A stretch of 27,572 bases of DNA from JAZRUY01 sp045598845. Its GTDB lineage: Bacteria; Verrucomicrobiota; Lentisphaeria; Victivallales; Victivallaceae. The notes beneath the pieces are model-generated. The model saw only the letters and a list, made by a program, of their open reading frames with translations. It was not told where the DNA came from and made no database searches. Of the stretch, positions 1-7,292 are shown piece after piece (position 1 is the first letter of the stretch; every line of letters begins with the position of its first letter). The position numbers were made by a program, and so were the translations under genes. The stretch covers positions 1-27,572 of the forward strand of contig JAZRUY010000153.1 of the NCBI GenBank assembly GCA_045598845.1. Reading direction: 5' to 3'.

Positions 1-738
1 GTTGTGCCGTCCGAACACCGATTCAAGATTTGAACGCACATCGCGCCAGTGCGCCGCTTTTTCAAAATTCTGTTTTTCCGCTTCCGCCCGCATCCTGACA
101 TCCAGTTCGGACAGCAGGCCGCGGATGTCGCCGCGCAGCACCTTCAATGCCTCTTCAAGCCGGATGCGGTATTCCTCCGGAGTCATTTGCCCCAGACAAG
201 GCGCACAGCAATCGCGGACGATCCTGCTAAGGCAATGCCGGCGGGTTTCCGAATCCGGCGACGGATTGGAACAGGCGCGTAAACCGAAACGGGCCAACAG
301 GAATTCCCGGGTGCTCTTCAACGCCGCGCCTTTCGGGAACGGTCCGAAATAAACAGTATTGCCGCCCGGGCGCTTGAATCTGGCCAGTTTCAACGTCGGG
401 AAAGGTTCGTTGTAGTCCACCGCCAGAAGCAGATAGCGTTTGTCATCGCGCATCAGAATGTTGTAATGCGGCGCAAAACTCTTGATCAGGCGCGACTCCA
501 AAATCAGCGCTTCGTCTTCGCTGCGCACAACTTCGAAACTCCATGACCACACGGAATTCACCAGACTGCGCAGTTTGGCATCGCCCCTGGCAACCCGGGA
601 CGGCTGGAAATAACTGCTGACCCTGCGCCGGAGATTGGATGCCTTTCCGACATAGATAACCGTACCGAACCGGTCGCGAAACATATACACCCCCGGTTTG
701 GCAGGGACATCGCAAGGATGAAAATCGGCTCTCGGCAT
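1..738 (-). CDS. uvrC: Excinuclease ABC subunit C, N-terminal part (cut by left edge)
   Basis: The first 246 codons of a UvrC-type nucleotide-excision-repair endonuclease are present; the rest lies beyond base 1 and no stop is reached. Seen: a GIY-YIG nuclease domain at residues 10-90 (GVYMF, then IYVGKASNLRRRV, then EALILESRLIK with the expected catalytic glutamate near E81). A cysteine set C156, C169, C177, C181 has nearly the spacing of the [4Fe-4S] ligands of E. coli UvrC, and a UVR helix pair lies at about 212-240 (RMRAEAEKQNFEKAAHWRDV). In the family this domain makes the 3' incision after UvrB hand-off. ATG 738 is chosen because the conserved N-terminus starts right after it and GGAG lies 11 bases upstream. 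An in-frame ATG at 810 would add 24 unconserved residues. The C-terminal 5'-incision domain cannot be checked here, so a shorter UvrC-like protein is possible but less likely because the UVR motif is present. Confidence 0.9.
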   Translation of the reverse strand, partial: MPRADFHPCDVPAKPGVYMFRDRFGTVIYVGKASNLRRRVSSYFQPSRVARGDAKLRSLVNSVWSWSFEVVRSEDEALILESRLIKSFAPHYNILMRDDKRYLLLAVDYNEPFPTLKLARFKRPGGNTVYFGPFPKGAALKSTREFLLARFGLRACSNPSPDSETRRHCLSRIVRDCCAPCLGQMTPEEYRIRLEEALKVLRGDIRGLLSELDVRMRAEAEKQNFEKAAHWRDVRSNLESVFGRHN

Positions 739-872
739 AACGGGGACAACTCCGGTTAAAATTCGGATACCGGCGGAAATATATCCCGGCGCGATCCGGA
801 ATACCAGCATCGCTGGGAATTGACACTTCCGTTTTAACGTTGTAAATTCACGGTGGTAAGCGGCTTTTTATC

Positions 873-880
873 ATTATATA
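873..880. promoter_or_regulatory. Possible shared -10 region of divergent genes
   Basis: The stretch around CATTATATAG reads TATATA on the plus strand and TATAAT on the minus strand. It could serve as -10 for the secreted repeat protein (start 905) and for uvrC (start 738). No good -35 is visible on either side, so this is tentative. Confidence 0.3.
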
Positions 881-890
881 GTGAAGAATA

Positions 891-897
891 AGAGGAG
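891..897 (+). promoter_or_regulatory. Ribosome binding site deciding the GTG start at 905
   Basis: AGAGGAG sits 7 bases before GTG 905. The in-frame GTG at 881 has no such site and would put the Shine-Dalgarno sequence inside the gene. Confidence 0.7.
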
Positions 898-904
898 ATA
901 TGCT

Positions 905-1414
905 GTGAACAAACGATTGCTGATATTTTTGACGGCGGCTATGATGTATCCGGTTTACGGAACAGAGCATATAAGCTGGGCTCCGTTGCAAATCATGTCG
1001 TTACGCGGCGAACTAACGGATACCGCCGCATCAGTGCGGGGTTTGGCTGTGGCACTATTCTACGGGCGAACCGATGAAGTCAGAGGATTGACACTGGGCA
1101 TCGGGGCCAGCACGGTAAGCAGGCAATACGGCATGCAGTTCGGAATTGTTTCCGAGTCGGGCGCAAATTGCGGATTGCAAAGCGGCATTATCAACCGGAC
1201 CGGAAAGAATTCCGGGGTACAGTTCGGCATTGTGAACCAAGCCGCTGACGGAGTGCAGATAGGTCTGCTCAACCGCAATGACAATGCGCCGTTGCGATAT
1301 TTTCCTTTGTTAAACTGCGGTTTTGCGACAGACAAAGGCGAAACTGATTCCAAACCGGCTGACCAGAGCGCTGGGAAGCCCGTACCTGCCCGGACCCGCA
1401 TCACAGTGGAATAA
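905..1414 (+). CDS. Secreted surface-repeat protein with GxQxGIxN repeats
   Basis: A 169-residue exported protein of unknown function. It has an N-terminal signal peptide (VNKRLLIFLTAAMMYPVYG, likely cleaved before TEH). The middle then carries a short repeat of about 13-17 residues with the core G-(M/L/V)-Q-x-G-(I/L)-(V/I/L)-N: GMQFGIVSE, GLQSGIINR, GVQFGIVNQ, GVQIGLLNR, preceded by a looser copy (GLTLGIGAS). The same kind of repeat is known from exported proteins of Leptospira (LA_2272-type) and PVC bacteria; its role is not established. The alternating pattern suggests short beta strands separated by tight turns. The C-terminal 35 residues are polar and carry no anchor. The GTG start follows a strong ribosome binding site. 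The gene faces the TibC-like glycosyltransferase across a shared terminator; whether the two are linked is unknown. Confidence 0.7.
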   Translation: MNKRLLIFLTAAMMYPVYGTEHISWAPLQIMSLRGELTDTAASVRGLAVALFYGRTDEVRGLTLGIGASTVSRQYGMQFGIVSESGANCGLQSGIINRTGKNSGVQFGIVNQAADGVQIGLLNRNDNAPLRYFPLLNCGFATDKGETDSKPADQSAGKPVPARTRITVE

Positions 1415-1423
1415 GCAAAGAAC

Positions 1424-1448
1424 AAAAAGCGCGAAACCGCGCTTTTTT
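1424..1448. terminator. Rho-independent terminator, usable from both sides
   Basis: Stem AAGCGCG (1427-1433), loop AAAC, stem CGCGCTT (1438-1444), followed by a T run to 1448 and preceded by an A run from 1424. It lies between the converging stops at 1414 (+) and 1453 (-). Confidence 0.88.
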
Positions 1449-1452
1449 ATCA

Positions 1453-2811
1453 TTAATTCTTACTTGCCGGCTTATCCGGCTTGCCCGCCGGTTTATCCGC
1501 TGGTTTGAAAGACGGAATCCGCTTAATGGTATTGATCACCTGTTCAGCGGAAATCAGCCGGCTGCATTCAAAATGGCGATCCGTGCCTTTGTGGCGCGGA
1601 CACCACAGAAAATCGTAGTGGTCGAAATTTTCGCGCATATCGTTCCAGCAACTGTGACAGGCCTGATAGTTGATCACCCGGTAAGGTGTGGAGAATTCGG
1701 TGCGCGGGTCCGAAAAACCGCTGATCATCACTACCGGAACCTTGCATCCCCAGGCCACCCAGCTCAAACCGCTGGGCAACCCGATGAAGAAATCTGCGTC
1801 CTTGATAACATCGATGCGTTCCTGCAACGGCAGATCACCGGTAAAATCTTCGGCTCCGTAGGGAATATAATTCCATTTCAGCCCGGTTCCGTGAACCTTT
1901 TCCTTATCGACACACAGCACCCGGTAACCGTTATCCTTGAGGAACTGCACCACGGTTATCCAGCCGTACGGATTGTTCCAATATTTGGCCTGACTGGAAC
2001 TCTGGGCGGCAATCGCCACATATTTTTCCTTGATACGGCGCGGTGCGCTCAAATCAAAGCGTGGCGGCTCTTCCAGGAGTTCATCTCCGGTAAGACCGAG
2101 AATATTGCCGGCGGTAGTGTGCAATCCGACAAAACGGAAATCCACCGGCTGGTTATCGGTATCCCCGTGAAAGAATAAGCCCATATAGTAGGTGGCGTAC
2201 TGCCGGTAATTAACCGTTTCGGCGGCGGTGATGAAAGTGATGTCCGGATACTGCTTTTTAACGATCTCGGCAATCCAGGGGGTCATCACGCAGATGACCT
2301 TGCACTGATGCTTTTTCTGAAAGCGCTCCACATTGCTGAACCAGGCGATGCTGTCGCCTAAAGTCCCTACCGGGAGCTGGATCATCACCTCGCGTCCGCG
2401 GAGATTCATCTCATGCTCGAAAATCGGTTTTTCATTGCCTTTTTCATGAATGGTCAATTTGAAACGGATAAAAAATTTCTTTACGCTGGTGACAAAAGCG
2501 CCGGGCACGGTATCGTTACTGTACAGAATAACCCCGGTATCCATATCCGAGAAAGTCACATGGTATATTTTGTCGTTTTTGGGAAACAGTACCCGGATAC
2601 CGTGATTGAAATCGAATTTTATCCCCTCCACCGCATCCAGCACCGGTATCTGCGGAATTTCTCCGTAGATGGATTTCTGGGCGCCGGCAGGACGTTTCTG
2701 CCCCGGGGCCAAATCAGGATCTCCGGTAGATTTCACCGCGGAATTTCCCGGAGTAACATCGATAACGGAATCCGCCGGCGGAGCGGCCTTAATGCTGAAA
2801 TCGCTTCCCAT
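1453..2811 (-). CDS. TibC/Aah-like autotransporter O-heptosyltransferase
   Basis: 452 residues. From about residue 60 onward it resembles the bacterial autotransporter heptosyltransferase (BAHT) family (Aah, TibC). These enzymes form iron-containing dodecamers in the cytoplasm and add heptose to serines of strand-loop-strand repeats in autotransporter passengers. Seen: GTLGDSIAWFSNVERF (149-164, the GD-S/T motif region), a GT-B sugar-nucleotide half around 264-378 (YVAIAAQSSSQAKYW, GLPSGLSWVAWG), and the iron-finger cysteines C385, C388, C404, C416 in CHSCW, WCPRHK and FEC. Unlike TibC it has a Pro/Ala-rich N-terminal extension of about 50 residues and a tail of repeated KPA/KPD units after 435. 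The start is ATG 2811; a TTG at 2820 is only 3 bases from the AGGGA site. It has its own strong promoter. No autotransporter acceptor lies in the window, so the substrate and the exact sugar are unknown. Confidence 0.85.
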   Translation of the reverse strand: MGSDFSIKAAPPADSVIDVTPGNSAVKSTGDPDLAPGQKRPAGAQKSIYGEIPQIPVLDAVEGIKFDFNHGIRVLFPKNDKIYHVTFSDMDTGVILYSNDTVPGAFVTSVKKFFIRFKLTIHEKGNEKPIFEHEMNLRGREVMIQLPVGTLGDSIAWFSNVERFQKKHQCKVICVMTPWIAEIVKKQYPDITFITAAETVNYRQYATYYMGLFFHGDTDNQPVDFRFVGLHTTAGNILGLTGDELLEEPPRFDLSAPRRIKEKYVAIAAQSSSQAKYWNNPYGWITVVQFLKDNGYRVLCVDKEKVHGTGLKWNYIPYGAEDFTGDLPLQERIDVIKDADFFIGLPSGLSWVAWGCKVPVVMISGFSDPRTEFSTPYRVINYQACHSCWNDMRENFDHYDFLWCPRHKGTDRHFECSRLISAEQVINTIKRIPSFKPADKPAGKPDKPASKN

Positions 2812-2878
2812 GGTAAACAAAGATCCCTTTTTGAATTACTAATGAGGATTAACCTTAATTTTAAGCAACATTTGCAGT

Positions 2879-2907
2879 ATTTTAGCACAAACGGAAACAT
2901 TTGTCAA
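2879..2907 (-). promoter_or_regulatory. Strong sigma70-type promoter of the TibC-like gene
   Basis: On the minus strand TTGACA (2907-2902), a 17-base spacer and TAAAAT (2884-2879). The transcript would start near 2872, giving a leader of about 60 bases to ATG 2811. It is one of the best consensus matches in the window. Confidence 0.8.
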
Positions 2908-2986
2908 ATTACGGATAAAGAACACTGTTTTACCCGGAAGAGCATCAGGCGGATGCGTATTGTTATGTTAAGAACACCGGACTAAA

Positions 2987-3916
2987 TCAAGCATACAGCA
3001 ATTCGTTCAGCCGTATCATAACCGGCACTGTAAGCAAAGCCAGCAATGTTGAACAGAGCACAGCCCTGCCGGCGAATACATCATCGCCGCCGTACCGCAT
3101 GGCAACCGGGGTCGAAACCACCGCCGACGGCATTGCCGCCACCACGGCGGCCACAGTGGCGACACCGGGGGCAAGGTGGAAAAGACGCAACAGCAAAATC
3201 GCGGCCGCCGGCAGGACAATCAGCCGCAAAAACAGCAGCAGCGCCATATCATGCCAGCCGTCCCTCGGGAATTTTATACTCTCCAAAAGCAGAGCGCCGG
3301 TAGCTACCAGTATCAAAGGAGCAGTGATATCGCCGAGGTATTTCAGAATAAAATCCAGCGGGCCGGGAATCGGTATCTCCACCGATGCAACGACAAGCGC
3401 CGCGACAGTGGCAACCGAATTCGGTGTGAACAGCCGCCGGAACAACTCCCGGCGGCTGTGTTCAGCGGCGAACGGCATAATACCCAAAGTCCAGAAAGCG
3501 ACAGCGGAACCGGCGCTCATCAGCATCAGAATCGCCACATATTCCTCTCCGTAACTCTGCTGCAGCACAATCAGCGGCAGAAAAAGATAATTGTTGGTAG
3601 CGCATAAGTGCTTGAAAGTGCTGACCGTTTTTTGTTCATGCGAACGCAGCCTTGAAACAAAAAGATGCCCGGCGAGCATACCCGTCAGCACGATTCCCAC
3701 TCCGATGAAAGGCACAAATTTCATCGCCAGCAGGTCAGCCGCTCTGAAATTGCGGGTAATTGCCGAAAAAGTAAGCATGGGACAGAAAAGTTCCAGAGAA
3801 ATTTTCGACATGGCACGCACATCGTCTTTATTCAGCATGCCGGCTTTGCGCACTGCGGCGCCGATACCGAAAATGATGAAAGTTTCCAGAATCGAATAAA
3901 AAACTCCGCTACTCAT
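2987..3916 (-). CDS. AEC-family (auxin efflux carrier-like) permease
   Basis: A 309-residue, very hydrophobic inner-membrane protein with about ten predicted membrane spans. The N-terminal stretch FGIGAAVRKAGMLNKDD followed by LELFCPMLTFSAI matches the AEC signature region (helix 1, RKxGxL turn, unwound helix with a proline). The polar motif ATNNYLFLPLIV (about 105-116) corresponds to the fourth helix that lines the substrate site in BART-superfamily carriers. The C-terminal half repeats the five-helix fold (TPNSVATVAAL onward). Characterised bacterial members export or import organic acids such as malate; the substrate here cannot be read from sequence. ATG 3916 has GGGGA 6 bases upstream. 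It lies directly downstream of the rpsT terminator, so it is probably a separate transcript or a read-through product. Confidence 0.88.
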   Translation of the reverse strand: MSSGVFYSILETFIIFGIGAAVRKAGMLNKDDVRAMSKISLELFCPMLTFSAITRNFRAADLLAMKFVPFIGVGIVLTGMLAGHLFVSRLRSHEQKTVSTFKHLCATNNYLFLPLIVLQQSYGEEYVAILMLMSAGSAVAFWTLGIMPFAAEHSRRELFRRLFTPNSVATVAALVVASVEIPIPGPLDFILKYLGDITAPLILVATGALLLESIKFPRDGWHDMALLLFLRLIVLPAAAILLLRLFHLAPGVATVAAVVAAMPSAVVSTPVAMRYGGDDVFAGRAVLCSTLLALLTVPVMIRLNELLYA

Positions 3917-3929
3917 ACATAATCCCCAG

Positions 3930-3965
3930 AAAAAACAAACGGCAACCGGTTCCGCGGATGCCGTT
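3930..3965 (-). terminator. Terminator of rpsT
   Basis: Minus strand: stem AACGGCA (3965-3959), a 14-base loop that can pair further, stem TGCCGTT (3944-3938), then a T-rich run to 3930. It ends the rpsT transcript just upstream of the AEC gene's ribosome binding site. Confidence 0.8.
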
Positions 3966-3994
3966 CATAAAAATATTACCCAAACAACCGGCGC

Positions 3995-4261
3995 TTACTT
4001 CGCCATAGCATTCAGCAATTTGTCGAACTGGGATTTCTTGTTAGCCGCCTTGTTGGCATGAAAAGTGCCGACCTTGGCGGCCTTATCCACTTTGCCGCAC
4101 AGAGTCTTGCAGAGCTCGCCGGCGGAAGCGGCATCACCGGCGGCGACCGCCGCGCGGAATTTCTTTTCGAGAGTCTTGATTTCGCTGGTGCGCATACGGT
4201 TGCGCAAATTGGCCTCGCTGCTGGTGCGGATACGCTTGACGGCGGATTTGTTGTGAGCCAT
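3995..4261 (-). CDS. rpsT: Ribosomal protein bS20
   Basis: 88 residues, the normal length for S20. It starts MAHNKSAVKRIRTSSEANLRNR, the highly conserved basic N-terminus that binds 16S rRNA, followed by three amphipathic helices rich in Lys/Ala (KKFRAAVAAGDAASAGELC, KVDKAAKVGTFHANKAANKKS). It acts in early assembly of the 30S subunit. GAGGAG lies 7 bases before the ATG. It has its own promoter about 70 bases upstream and a terminator downstream, so it looks monocistronic, placed between argC and the AEC permease. S20 in E. coli is feedback-controlled at translation; nothing in this leader proves the same here. Confidence 0.97.
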   Translation of the reverse strand: MAHNKSAVKRIRTSSEANLRNRMRTSEIKTLEKKFRAAVAAGDAASAGELCKTLCGKVDKAAKVGTFHANKAANKKSQFDKLLNAMAK

Positions 4262-4327
4262 TTTTTTCTCCTCAATGTTTTATTATCAGCATTGCCTTCA
4301 TACTGTTACGCATACTGTCAAAACTAA

Positions 4328-4356
4328 AATATAGCCCGGCTGAGTGATTATTTCAA
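4328..4356 (-). promoter_or_regulatory. Promoter of rpsT
   Basis: Minus strand TTGAAA (4356-4351), 17-base spacer, TATATT (4333-4328). Further downstream a TTGACA and a TGATAATAA also occur, but their mutual spacing (28 bases) does not fit a single promoter. Confidence 0.72.
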
Positions 4357-4387
4357 ATTCGCAATGCCGGGTTCTATTCAGCGAGGA

Positions 4388-5416
4388 TCACAGAAGCCCT
4401 TCGCTTTCATCCAGACCGAAACGGATATTCAGGCACTGCACCGCCTGCCCCGACGCTCCCTTGGTAAGATTATCGATGCAGGAGGTGACAATCAGACGGC
4501 CGGTATGCGGATCGAGATTGTAACCTATTTCACAGCAGTTGGTCATAAACACGTATTTGGTATCCGCCATCCGCTTGGCCGGCAAAACCCTGACGAAACG
4601 CTCCGATGAATAAGCATCGGAATAAATCCGTCCGACCTCGTCCAACGTAAGTCCCGGCCCGGCATTGAAGAAAATCGTACTGTTGATACACCGGTTCATC
4701 GGTGCAAGGTGCGGCACAAAATTAATCGCCATATCCGGAATACCGGCCGCCGCCGCCATTTCCTGCTCAATTTCCGGCAGATGCCGGTGCCCGACCACGC
4801 CGTAGGCGCGTAAACTCTCGTTACACTCCGGGAAAATATACGGAAGATCCACTTTGCGTCCGGCTCCGGTAACCCCGGAGCAGCTGGAAATGATCACACC
4901 GTCAGGACTCACCGCGCCGGCGCGCAGCAGCGGTGCGGAAGGCAGAATGGAACTGGTGGGATAGCACCCAGGACAGGCGACAAGTTCCGCGGAACGGATG
5001 CGCCCACGGTAGATTTCCGGCAATCCGTAAACCGCCTTGGAGAGAAGTTCCGGAGCCGGATGATCCACTCCGTAATACTCCTTGTACTTTGCAACGCTCC
5101 GCAACCGGAAATCAGCGGAAATATCGAATACCATCACCCCTTTTTGCAGCAACGGGACCGCATATTCAGCAGCCAGACCGTGCGGTAATGCCAGAATGGC
5201 GGCATCGCAGCGGGAGGCGATTGAATCGACATCCGGAGCGCAGAAGCGCAGATCCAGACCGGTAAAACGCGGGAAAACCGCGGAAACCGGCTGCCCTTCA
5301 TTTTTGCGCGAAGTTACGGCGGCGATCTCCGCCCCCCGGTGGCGCAGCAACAGACGCAAAAGTTCTTCTCCGGCATACCCGGCGGCACCGAAAACGGCAA
5401 CTCTTATTTTCTTCAT
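4388..5416 (-). CDS. argC: N-acetyl-gamma-glutamyl-phosphate reductase
   Basis: 342 residues. It reduces N-acetylglutamyl phosphate to the semialdehyde with NADPH, the third step of arginine synthesis, in the cytoplasm. Seen: Rossmann motif VAVFGAAGYAGEELLRLL (7-24), the substrate-side motif FDISADFRLR (97-106), the catalytic cysteine C151 in ACPGCYPTS, SGVTGAGRK, and the conserved histidines in GHRHLPEIEQE. The length is typical. ATG 5416 follows AAAGG at 9 bases; the upstream TTG at 5425 overlaps that site and is unlikely. The DUF349 gene ends 58 bases upstream on the same strand, so the two are probably co-transcribed. No other arginine gene is in the window. Confidence 0.96.
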   Translation of the reverse strand: MKKIRVAVFGAAGYAGEELLRLLLRHRGAEIAAVTSRKNEGQPVSAVFPRFTGLDLRFCAPDVDSIASRCDAAILALPHGLAAEYAVPLLQKGVMVFDISADFRLRSVAKYKEYYGVDHPAPELLSKAVYGLPEIYRGRIRSAELVACPGCYPTSSILPSAPLLRAGAVSPDGVIISSCSGVTGAGRKVDLPYIFPECNESLRAYGVVGHRHLPEIEQEMAAAAGIPDMAINFVPHLAPMNRCINSTIFFNAGPGLTLDEVGRIYSDAYSSERFVRVLPAKRMADTKYVFMTNCCEIGYNLDPHTGRLIVTSCIDNLTKGASGQAVQCLNIRFGLDESEGLL

Positions 5417-5474
5417 GGCAATCAACCTTTCCTTAAAAACAACAAATGAATAACCGCAGTAAAAATCACAAATA

Positions 5475-7061
5475 TCAGCGGACGCGTCCGGCAGCGGCGG
5501 TGAAACGCTTCAAATGTTCATCAAGATCCGCGCCTCCCAGCCCGGAAGTCAGCCAGTCATCAAAAATCCGCCGCGGATCTGCGGCGCCGGAATTGCGGAC
5601 GGCCGGTGACGGCCGGCAGAAATTACCGATTATGGCAGCGGTAAGTTCGGGGGCCAGATCACCGGGAACCGCCGGAACGGCGGTATCTGTGCCTGTTGCG
5701 TTTTCAAGCGCTTCACAGCATCGCAAGTGCACCCGGTCGGCGGCGGCGGAATGGCGGTCAAGACCGGCTGAATCCTCCGCACTCAGCAACCCGGCGGCAA
5801 TGACCAGACCGGTAAAACGAGCCGGCAAGTTCAAATCCGCTATATTGTCTCCTATGCTCTCACCGGCACGCATCCTGACAGACAGCCCGGCCAAAGCGCG
5901 GCTGAAACGGTCATATTCCGCCAGATCAGCGGCGGGCGGATACCCGCCGCCTGAATGATTTTTCACGCTGCCGGACGCGGAAATGCGGCGGGCGGCGGAG
6001 AAAAACGATTCCATCACGGCATCAAAGCGCCGGCGCAAATCAGAATCTGATTCGCCGGCATAACCGGTCCGCATAAATTCCGAGCGCAGACTTTTGGCGG
6101 CACGGATATCTTCTGGGGAAGAAGCATCGAGCCGCCGTGCCCGCTCGATCAAATCCAGCTTGACAGCGGAAGCGGATGAACAATCAGTTCCTGAACGGAG
6201 AGCGTTGAAAATGCGGTCGCCGGCAGCACGGAATCCAGCATAAAGCTCCCGGTCCTGACCGGAAGCGGGGATGATGCGCCATTGCTCCTGCAAACCGCGG
6301 TAACCTGCGGCGGCGGACCGGATATCGGAAGAGCCGGCCAATGCTTCCGCTTCGGCGACAAGCCGTTGTTTCCGTTCAGCGGCATCCCGGAAAACGCGGC
6401 GGCGGGCGGTGAAGAAAGTATCGATACGCTCCTGCAAACGCCGGGTAACCTCAAGATACCGCTGATTGATTTCTTCCAGCCGTTCATGCGGCACTTGCCC
6501 CAGGGTTTTCCACCGGGCACGCATTTCACGCAGTTTTCCGGCAACTCCGCCGAGTTCGGAATCAGGAGTTTTACCCAAATCCTCCACCTGCCTGCACCAG
6601 TCGAGTTTGGCTTTGTAACTGGCCCAGCGGGCGCAGTTAAGATTACGGTAGTAAGCCTGAAGTTTCCGGCCGACGGCATCCGATGCGCGGCGGTAACGAA
6701 GCGCAGCCGCCCCCGCGACGGCACCGAGGGCAGAGAATCTGGCGTCAAGATCTTCTCTGGCTTTTCTGACCGAATTCCAATCTTCATTACCGCATAAGCC
6801 TTCCATGGCTTCGGCAAGACCGGCCACTTCCTTTTCCGCCGCGGCGGCACGGTCATGGTCTGCGGCAAGATGCTCCAGCAACGGTAAAAAAGCGGCACGG
6901 TATCTCTGTTCAAGACCGCTTCGGATATTTTCCGGACAACCCCGGTAGCGGTTATCGAATTCCAGTGCTTCCGCATAAGTGGACAACTCGCCTGCGGCCA
7001 GCAGATTTTCAAGCGCGGCGGTCAGATTTTCCGCCATTGCGGCATCGGATTCTTCACACAT
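5475..7061 (-). CDS. DUF349 repeat protein
   Basis: About 528 residues, mostly helical and rich in Arg, Ala and Glu. It contains several DUF349 units, recognisable by the pattern W-x5-G-x-(V/I)-P-x5-L-x-x-R-(F/Y): ARWKTLGQVPHERLEEINQRY is the clearest, followed by EQWRIIPASGQDRELYAGFR and a more divergent SEFMRTGYAGESDSDLRRRF. Each unit is followed by an F-(F/N)-x-A-R-R helix. DUF349 proteins are widespread and of unclear molecular role. The start is uncertain: ATG 7061 and ATG 7037 are both possible, and the in-frame ATGs further up lie very close to or upstream of the predicted transcript start. The gene diverges from htpG and is driven by an extended -10 promoter; argC follows. Confidence 0.8.
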   Translation of the reverse strand: MCEESDAAMAENLTAALENLLAAGELSTYAEALEFDNRYRGCPENIRSGLEQRYRAAFLPLLEHLAADHDRAAAAEKEVAGLAEAMEGLCGNEDWNSVRKAREDLDARFSALGAVAGAAALRYRRASDAVGRKLQAYYRNLNCARWASYKAKLDWCRQVEDLGKTPDSELGGVAGKLREMRARWKTLGQVPHERLEEINQRYLEVTRRLQERIDTFFTARRRVFRDAAERKQRLVAEAEALAGSSDIRSAAAGYRGLQEQWRIIPASGQDRELYAGFRAAGDRIFNALRSGTDCSSASAVKLDLIERARRLDASSPEDIRAAKSLRSEFMRTGYAGESDSDLRRRFDAVMESFFSAARRISASGSVKNHSGGGYPPAADLAEYDRFSRALAGLSVRMRAGESIGDNIADLNLPARFTGLVIAAGLLSAEDSAGLDRHSAAADRVHLRCCEALENATGTDTAVPAVPGDLAPELTAAIIGNFCRPSPAVRNSGAADPRRIFDDWLTSGLGGADLDEHLKRFTAAAGRVR

Positions 7062-7131
7062 TATCAGATTACCCGTACAATTAACTTGCATACAGCGCAT
7101 TCCGCGCGGCAACCACATGATACAAAAGAAA

Positions 7132-7161
7132 ATTATAGCACGGGAACGGACATTTTTCCAA
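7132..7161 (-). promoter_or_regulatory. Promoter of the DUF349 gene (and argC)
   Basis: Minus strand TTGGAA (7161-7156), 18-base spacer, perfect TATAAT (7137-7132) preceded by TGC, i.e. an extended -10. Predicted start near 7125. Confidence 0.75.
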
Positions 7162-7185
7162 TTTTTCCGAAGAGGTAAAAACGGC

Positions 7186-7213
7186 TTGATTTCCGTTGAA
7201 AAAAAATTATATT
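7186..7213 (+). promoter_or_regulatory. Promoter of htpG
   Basis: TTGATT (7186-7191), 16-base A-rich spacer, TATATT (7208-7213). It looks like the housekeeping type; neither a CIRCE element nor a clear sigma32 pattern is visible. The start near 7220 leaves a leader of about 70 bases. Confidence 0.65.
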
Positions 7214-7235
7214 TGATATTCCGGATAAAAAACAA

Positions 7236-7266
7236 CGGTCATGGGTCAGTCCCCAGCCATGAACCG
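7236..7266 (+). repeat. Inverted repeat / hairpin in the htpG leader
   Basis: CGGTCATGG (7236-7244) can pair with CCATGA-A-CCG (7257-7266), nine pairs with one bulged A, around a 12-base loop. There is no T run, so it is not a terminator. It lies between the predicted htpG transcript start and the ribosome binding site (AGGAG at 7281-7285). Confidence 0.5.
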
Positions 7267-7292
7267 CGAGGGAATAAATCAGGAGAGACAGA

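Noticed and set aside
2856..2867. Palindrome CTTAAAATTAAG in the leader of the TibC-like gene
   Set aside because: AT-only core of 12 bases in an AT-rich leader; expected by chance.
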